In this document: positions 59,421 through 64,000 of the stretch, one piece after another
Numbering within the stretch: position 1 is the first letter of the stretch
How the letters are laid out: every line of letters begins with the position of its first letter
Source: Dipylidium caninum
Taxonomy: Eukaryota; Platyhelminthes; Cestoda; Cyclophyllidea; Dipylidiidae
Length of the DNA: 64,000 nucleotides
Reading direction: 5' to 3'
Assembly: GCA_017562135.1 (NCBI GenBank)
Contig: QEYB01000922.1
Coordinates: forward strand, 62,001 to 126,000
Made by a program: the position numbers and the translations under genes
Notes under the pieces: model-generated
What the model was told of the DNA's origin: nothing
Database searches by the model: none
Seen by the model: the letters and a program-made list of their open reading frames with translations, nothing else

Positions 59421-61129
59421 TAACAACAGGCTAGAAAAGGAGGGAAATTGCCACAGTTCTAATTACATTACTTTATAGTAACTATTGATGGACAAATAAT
59501 CTTTAGTTTATTGAATTCCAAAAATAGGCACAACCCTCAGTGATGAGAGATCCACGTAGTTAGAGTGTAACCACTTGGTGGATGGCGGGTCAGACGGAAT
59601 CGCAACTTTTGAGCATTGATAAGGAGCAAGGTAGCAGGAGTCGTCTAGGATGATGTGAGGAGCAACTCCAAAACAAATCTTTTCGTCGCCAATAAAGTGA
59701 ATGTCTGACTGGCTGCCGGCCCCTTTTATCTACTGCCGTGAATTAGAAAACTCAAGGCATCTCACTTCAGACGCTTTCCTCCAACTGAACCCATGCTAAG
59801 AACCGCACTTCATAATGACCTTGATGATAATAAGGCTCACGTAAACAAGAATATTTACCTGCTGAATACCCCTGAAGCAGTCTCTCTTTCGGACTCCAGC
59901 ATCGACCCTCTACAGCGGTACAGCCATTCTAGATGGCCGGTTAGTGACTGTTTATAGTGAAGCAGTAGGGCAGTAGGTTAAAATGAAAGAAGGTGCAAAC
60001 TATAGTGATACCGCCTGCCTCCGCAATGCCAAAGTGGGTGAGGACGAGACACTAGGCGGAAATTCATTTCGGAGAAAAGCATCACGCCTATTTCGAGGGA
60101 GAAGAATACTCAATTGTAGCCTTCAGTCGGTTCAACGACCTACTCATCTCCTAAGACGCCTTCTACATGCACGTCTTATACTTTCATATGTGCATGTAGC
60201 TCGAATTACCGAGTTAATTTTGGCGGTGTTACATTGAATGAAATAATAAATTATGAGGTGGTCAACTTATTAGTGGTTAATTGGTACACCGTTGAGAGGA
60301 AATGGGCGTTTTTCCCTCCTCCTGTCATTGATCACCGGGGAGGGTGGGGGCGGAGGAAAAGTCATCGCTAAGTTTTGCCTCTCCGAGAACCACATAAAAA
60401 TGTTAATGGTGAAATTATATGTAGGAAAGTCAGAGACTGCAAATTTCATTGATTTGGGCTATTTTGCAGATGGGTGACCATTTTATTATCTAAAAGTAAA
60501 GAACTAATTTAAAAGTACGGACCTACATTCACGTATATGCTTCCGTTCTCGCTCAGCACGTTCAAGTACACATACACTTCGACATCAACACAGCCGTGAG
60601 GGTGTACCTATCGAAAGCATATTGCGGAAGCATCGGAGATGGATCTTTGGCATTTTTTGATTACCGATGAATTGCATGGCTCACCCTATGGCTAGGTTTT
60701 GTGAACTCACTGCCGAACTCCAGCGGATTTAACTCTAGTGTTTTGAAATCTACCTGTCAAACAATGAGCAGAAGGGGGGAAGTACGCAGAGAATTTGGGA
60801 CTCCTCTCATTATAGCGCCTAATGCTAGGTTTGAGAGATCAGATACACGTGATGACTGTTAAATTCATACCAGAACATCGACTTCTTCGGGAATCAAAGC
60901 CACACTTCGCCTGATTATGACCTGGTGGCACAGAGATGTAAGTACGGTAAACAGGGGTAGCGTGACGGACTATGTGTAGAAAGTAGCCAGGAAAGTAACA
61001 GTGCAAATGTACGGAGTGCAGTGGGGCAGTGGAGATGATCGTAGGTCTCCTTGTTCTAATCTAACTTCGTCATGTAATTACTAGGGGGGCAGGCAGGCAG
61101 TTGTTCGTTCGAGCAACGGTCTAAATGCC
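59421..61129. other. No gene supported
   Basis: Bases 59780-59840 share AAGGCTCACGTAAAC and surrounding sequence with 11190-11245. Plus-strand frames at 59983-60237 and 60292-60477 are open but lack codon bias or splice pairing. No other structure was noticed. Confidence 0.4.
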
Positions 61130-61310
61130 TCTTTGTGTCTTGCTTATCGCCTCCCTCCAGGTTCGGGTTACTTCGTCACTTTTCAATCCGTCATCCAACA
61201 CCTTTCCTCACTCCAATTGTCTGGACTCCTGCTGTCATTATCCATTTGTGTTTAATAGAGAAATTGGATCACTGCATCCACGGAAGCTGCAAGAGGTACA
61301 ATTGGATGGC
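61130..61310 (+). repeat. Family A head and core fragment
   Basis: GTTCGGGTTACTTCGTCAC then CCGTCATCCAACACCTTTCC at 61189-61208, followed by the CACTCCAATTGTC region seen in family A after the core. The family-A middle and tail are missing. Confidence 0.55.
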
Positions 61311-61794
61311 GGGAGCCATGCAGGGGTGGCTGAACATGCTGATTATTTCAGCACCTCGTAAGAAGTGTAAAAGGGCAAACACATACTTTCGTCTAAATTC
61401 ACTCTACTCGAGGTCGTTCATGAAGTGTCGCACTTTCACGCCTATTAGCTCTAGTGATAATCCAAAATAACCGCGTGTAAGTAGAATGGGATGAGAATGT
61501 GTGTCGTATTTAAAAACCATGCAAACTGAAAATTGCCTGAATCACACCCAGGAGATCTCGTGTGTACGTATGTTCATTGCTCGTCAACGAACATGAATAT
61601 TGGCGGGGTGGGAAATGACTGCGCCGTGAATAGGAGCATTTTCGTTATACAATTCACTCAAGGAAAAGAAGTCAAATGTTTCGTGACTTACCTTACCGCA
61701 TAATTTCTGCCAACGCTTCTCTCCTCTCGAGGGCAATATGTGGCTACAAAGTGAAAGTGGATTCATTAGCCAAGTTCCTCCATACTACATAGAC

Positions 61795-61965
61795 AAACAA
61801 GGGACTTTAGTAGTTGGAGTTAAGAAAGGTGTCGAATAATGGGTCAGGCAGGATGTGTAGACTGACTGTTTGTTGACGAAGTAGCCTGAACTCTCGCCGA
61901 CCCGAGTAAACGGTTTGCGCACATCCAATCGTGTCATTATATGAATTAATTGCGCAAGCGCTATG
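61795..61965 (-). repeat. Family A head and core fragment, inverted
   Basis: On the minus strand: AGGCTACTTCGTC, CCTGCCTGACCC, then TTCGACACCTTTCTTAAC and TCCAACTACTA. This is the same order as 2030-2145. With 61130-61310 it forms a loose inverted pair about 0.5 kb apart. Confidence 0.6.
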
Positions 61966-63363
61966 TATACAACGGGAACGGAGGTTAACATTAAAGCCGT
62001 TCACAGCAGCATTATTTCAAATCAACGCCAAGTTATTGCGATTGATTCGCTGAATGAGGATTAATACATTGATGTCGTGATGAAATCGTTCTTATTTGAA
62101 TTTCATGACTTTCGCTCTGTTGAATAGACACACAACTTCACGAAAACTCGTAGATAATGATAACGAAAACCAAGACAACGACAATGACAATGACGGGCAA
62201 TACATTCTGCAGCTGACACAACACATGTAATTTCGTAATTACATCAGCTTTCAACCGAGTCATCACGTGGATTCCTCCATTTCATTCTTCTTTATGCTAA
62301 GTGGCTATTGGCTACATGCAATCTCGAGAGGTTTCAGCTGAGAAGAGGTGCTTTGACCTATACGCAAGCACATCACGCATCAAATTACGGCATTTCGTTG
62401 GCTCACAAAGATAGCTGAGAGATTTCCCTCTCACATTACGCAAACTTAACTAGCCACACCCTACAGCGGTCCCATTTTCTTAACCGACCTGCATCTACCT
62501 CAACAGGAAGCTCCTGAAATCAATTAGAAGCAAAAAAACCCTAAGAAATCTCTTCAAATTCATCTAATGTCTTTTCCTAAAAAGTGCTGTTTGCACCATC
62601 ATAAAGTACTTTCGAGAGTACCTCACACCTAAACGAATCCTCTCCCAAGCCTGCAAATCGAGGAAGATTAATTGAGAGACAATGCAATATCACTGTCTTC
62701 AACGTAATTTGTATATTGTGAAGACTCTCAAATTAGTCAAACGAATGCCTGTCGGGAGCAATCACCACTAATTGAGATGGTAGACGATTCAATCGGAGAC
62801 TGCCGTGGAAGAAGTTGCTTTTTGTAGTTGACATAAGTGGAAGCAGCATTAAGAAGTTGAATGTCGTTTGTTGCAAGGACGATGATTCAAACCATGTCAC
62901 AGTCGTCTGAAGCCGGTTGAGCCATGAAGGCACAGAATTTGGGTAGACGCATGAGTGGGTGGGAGACGACTTCCTTTAAGGCTGAATGAGTCAGCTTGAA
63001 TTGACCCTTATTCCAAATGTTACACAATAAGGATGAGGCTACTTCGTCTAAAAAGTCACCTTGCATACAAGCTGTACCTCTTCATTGTCTTGCACTCTTG
63101 CATAGTTGATTTTCATTCGGCCTTTTTTGATCCATCAGTCATTGTAGAAAATTAGGCAATTGATGGGTGCTAAAAGGAGCGAATCAGTTCACATATTTTG
63201 GAGGGTAGTTTCGGTGGCTGTGCGCATAGGAAGGTAATGTTATTTTGCACCATTACTAGAACCGTATAGTGTATAAAGCAGGAAAAATGAATGATTAATG
63301 TCACGTCGACAATTTGTTCTCACTGATTGTATATACGTCAAACCACCTTCTACTCTAGTCCTA
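61966..63363. other. No gene confidently seen; weak minus-strand exon at 62890-62983
   Basis: After GACTCATTCAG the minus strand at 62983-62890 reads LKEVVSHPLMRLPKFCAFMA with G/C-ending codons, then a stop. A second frame over 62933-62733 is open as well. Repeats of ACAATG occur at 62178-62193. There is not enough to define a gene. Confidence 0.35.
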
Positions 63364-63380
63364 GCCCCCCCCCCCCCCCT
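63364..63380 (+). repeat. C homopolymer of about 16-17 bases
   Basis: The longest homopolymer in the window, lying just beyond the stop codon of the minus-strand exon at 63383. Its length is unlikely to be exact in any sequencing method. Confidence 0.9.
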
Positions 63381-63382
63381 AC

Positions 63383-63648
63383 CTACTTGTGGGACGGTAA
63401 ACCGGTTGCTGTGATTGGGATAATCTGGTGGTAGGTTTCATCGTCGGGGCAGGTGCGTATGCCCATTAGAAGCAGGACGGAGGACAAATATGGTGTTGCT
63501 TGTTTACGGTTGCTCTCCTCCGTACTTTGCGAAAAGTCGGGAGTGTAAGAGCGGACCGAAATGATGTGGGTTTGGGTTGAATCGGATGAAAGCACCTGGA
63601 GCGTGATTGGAATGCAGCCTCCATTGCGCTTCACATTTAGTGCTTCTG
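63383..63648 (-). CDS. Terminal exon resembling the end of M20 metallopeptidases (cytosolic dipeptidase-like)
   Basis: A CACCCAG acceptor, then about 87 codons with a strong G/C bias at third positions and a TAG stop. The residues RNGGCIPITLQVL resemble the conserved REGGSIPVTL segment of CNDP-type dipeptidases. The following SYTPDFSQSTEESNRK and YLSSVLLLMG fit the GSADDGAHSQNEKLNR and final-helix region of that family in spacing. If the alignment is right, the zinc-binding histidine of GAHSQNE is replaced by phenylalanine, so the product may not be an active peptidase. The exon continues 20 residues past the usual end. The rest of the gene would lie to the right, beyond the window. The similarity is read by eye, so the family assignment is tentative. 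Confidence 0.4.
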
Positions 63649-64000
63649 CTGGGTGCCAAGGCTAGGCGACTTTCTCCCATCTCAATACAGACAATAAATC
63701 GTTCTGTTACCGTCGGAATTGTGGAACTCTTATCTGCGTAATGCTTGATTCTCTTGAGAGAGCTATCTTCGAATCCACTCCCATAAGGTTCATGACAATG
63801 CTGCGCTTGTCTGGTCCCCGAAGTGGGCCAGGGGTTCCCCTAAAACTCTACTTAGCGACAATCTCTCAATCTTACAATTACTATACGACTCTGACCACAT
63901 TTAGCAAGACTGGGGGGAGAGAAGTGAGGGAAGCATAGGAGAAGATGTAATACGAAAAGATACTTTGGTGGAAAGCGTACTTGGTCATTGAAGAGTATGT
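63649..64000. other. No exon resolved
   Basis: The minus strand has a TTCTCTCCCCCCAG acceptor-like site at about 63912, but frames after it close within 20 codons unless corrected. It may be an intron of the gene whose last exon is at 63383-63648. Confidence 0.35.

Noticed and set aside
1..64000. Transposase or reverse transcriptase genes inside the repeats
   Set aside because: No DDE/D, YADD or GIY-YIG type motif was seen in any open frame within families A, B or C; copies do not share a reading frame.
1..64000. tRNA, rRNA, CRISPR or bacterial gene clusters
   Set aside because: No cloverleaf with matching arms, no rRNA core sequence, and no regularly spaced short repeats with unique spacers. 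All tandem tracts are microsatellites.

Overview
This is eukaryotic nuclear DNA, most likely from a flatworm and probably a tapeworm. There are no operons, ribosome-binding sites or long bacterial ORFs. Base composition is mixed, introns have GT/AG borders, candidate exons are short and rich in G/C at third codon positions, and interspersed repeats and microsatellites are abundant. The only gene named with real confidence is a Galactosyl_T (PF01762-like) beta-1,3-galactosyltransferase, a family known to be expanded in cestodes. The genus cannot be settled by eye.

Layout. Bases 1-6.3 kb are a patchwork of segments, each matching, in inverted orientation, a different place further right: 190-410 with about 16945-17165, 1335-1900 with 24640-25170, 2025-4325 with 25655-27790, and 4330-6325 with 37500-39340. 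The last segment holds a broken galactosyltransferase copy; its better-preserved partner is on the minus strand at 37502-38989. Bases 6.3-33.2 kb are mostly repeats: at least three related families (called A, B and C here), several tandem tracts, and a 241-bp inverted repeat at 32420-33229 with only about three mismatches. Bases 33.5-64 kb have fewer repeats and carry most of the candidate exons, mainly on the minus strand.

Apart from the galactosyltransferase, the gene calls are fragments without recognised homology. They rest on splice-site and reading-phase agreement, G/C-rich third positions or membrane-like composition. The best are a minus-strand spliced gene at 51.7-53.5 kb encoding a cysteine-containing, probably extracellular protein; a two-exon 161-codon gene at 44.7-45.5 kb; a multi-pass membrane protein fragment at 33.6-33.9 kb; and a terminal exon at 63.4 kb that resembles the end of M20 dipeptidases. 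No transposase, reverse transcriptase, rRNA, tRNA or CRISPR array was found.

Sequence quality matters here. Several convincing coding stretches are broken by single-base gains or losses, often in homopolymers, and the left-end copies carry extra single bases relative to their partners. This fits either pseudogene decay or incompletely polished long-read assembly, and it limits how firmly any gene can be called intact. The genes do not form an evident pathway.
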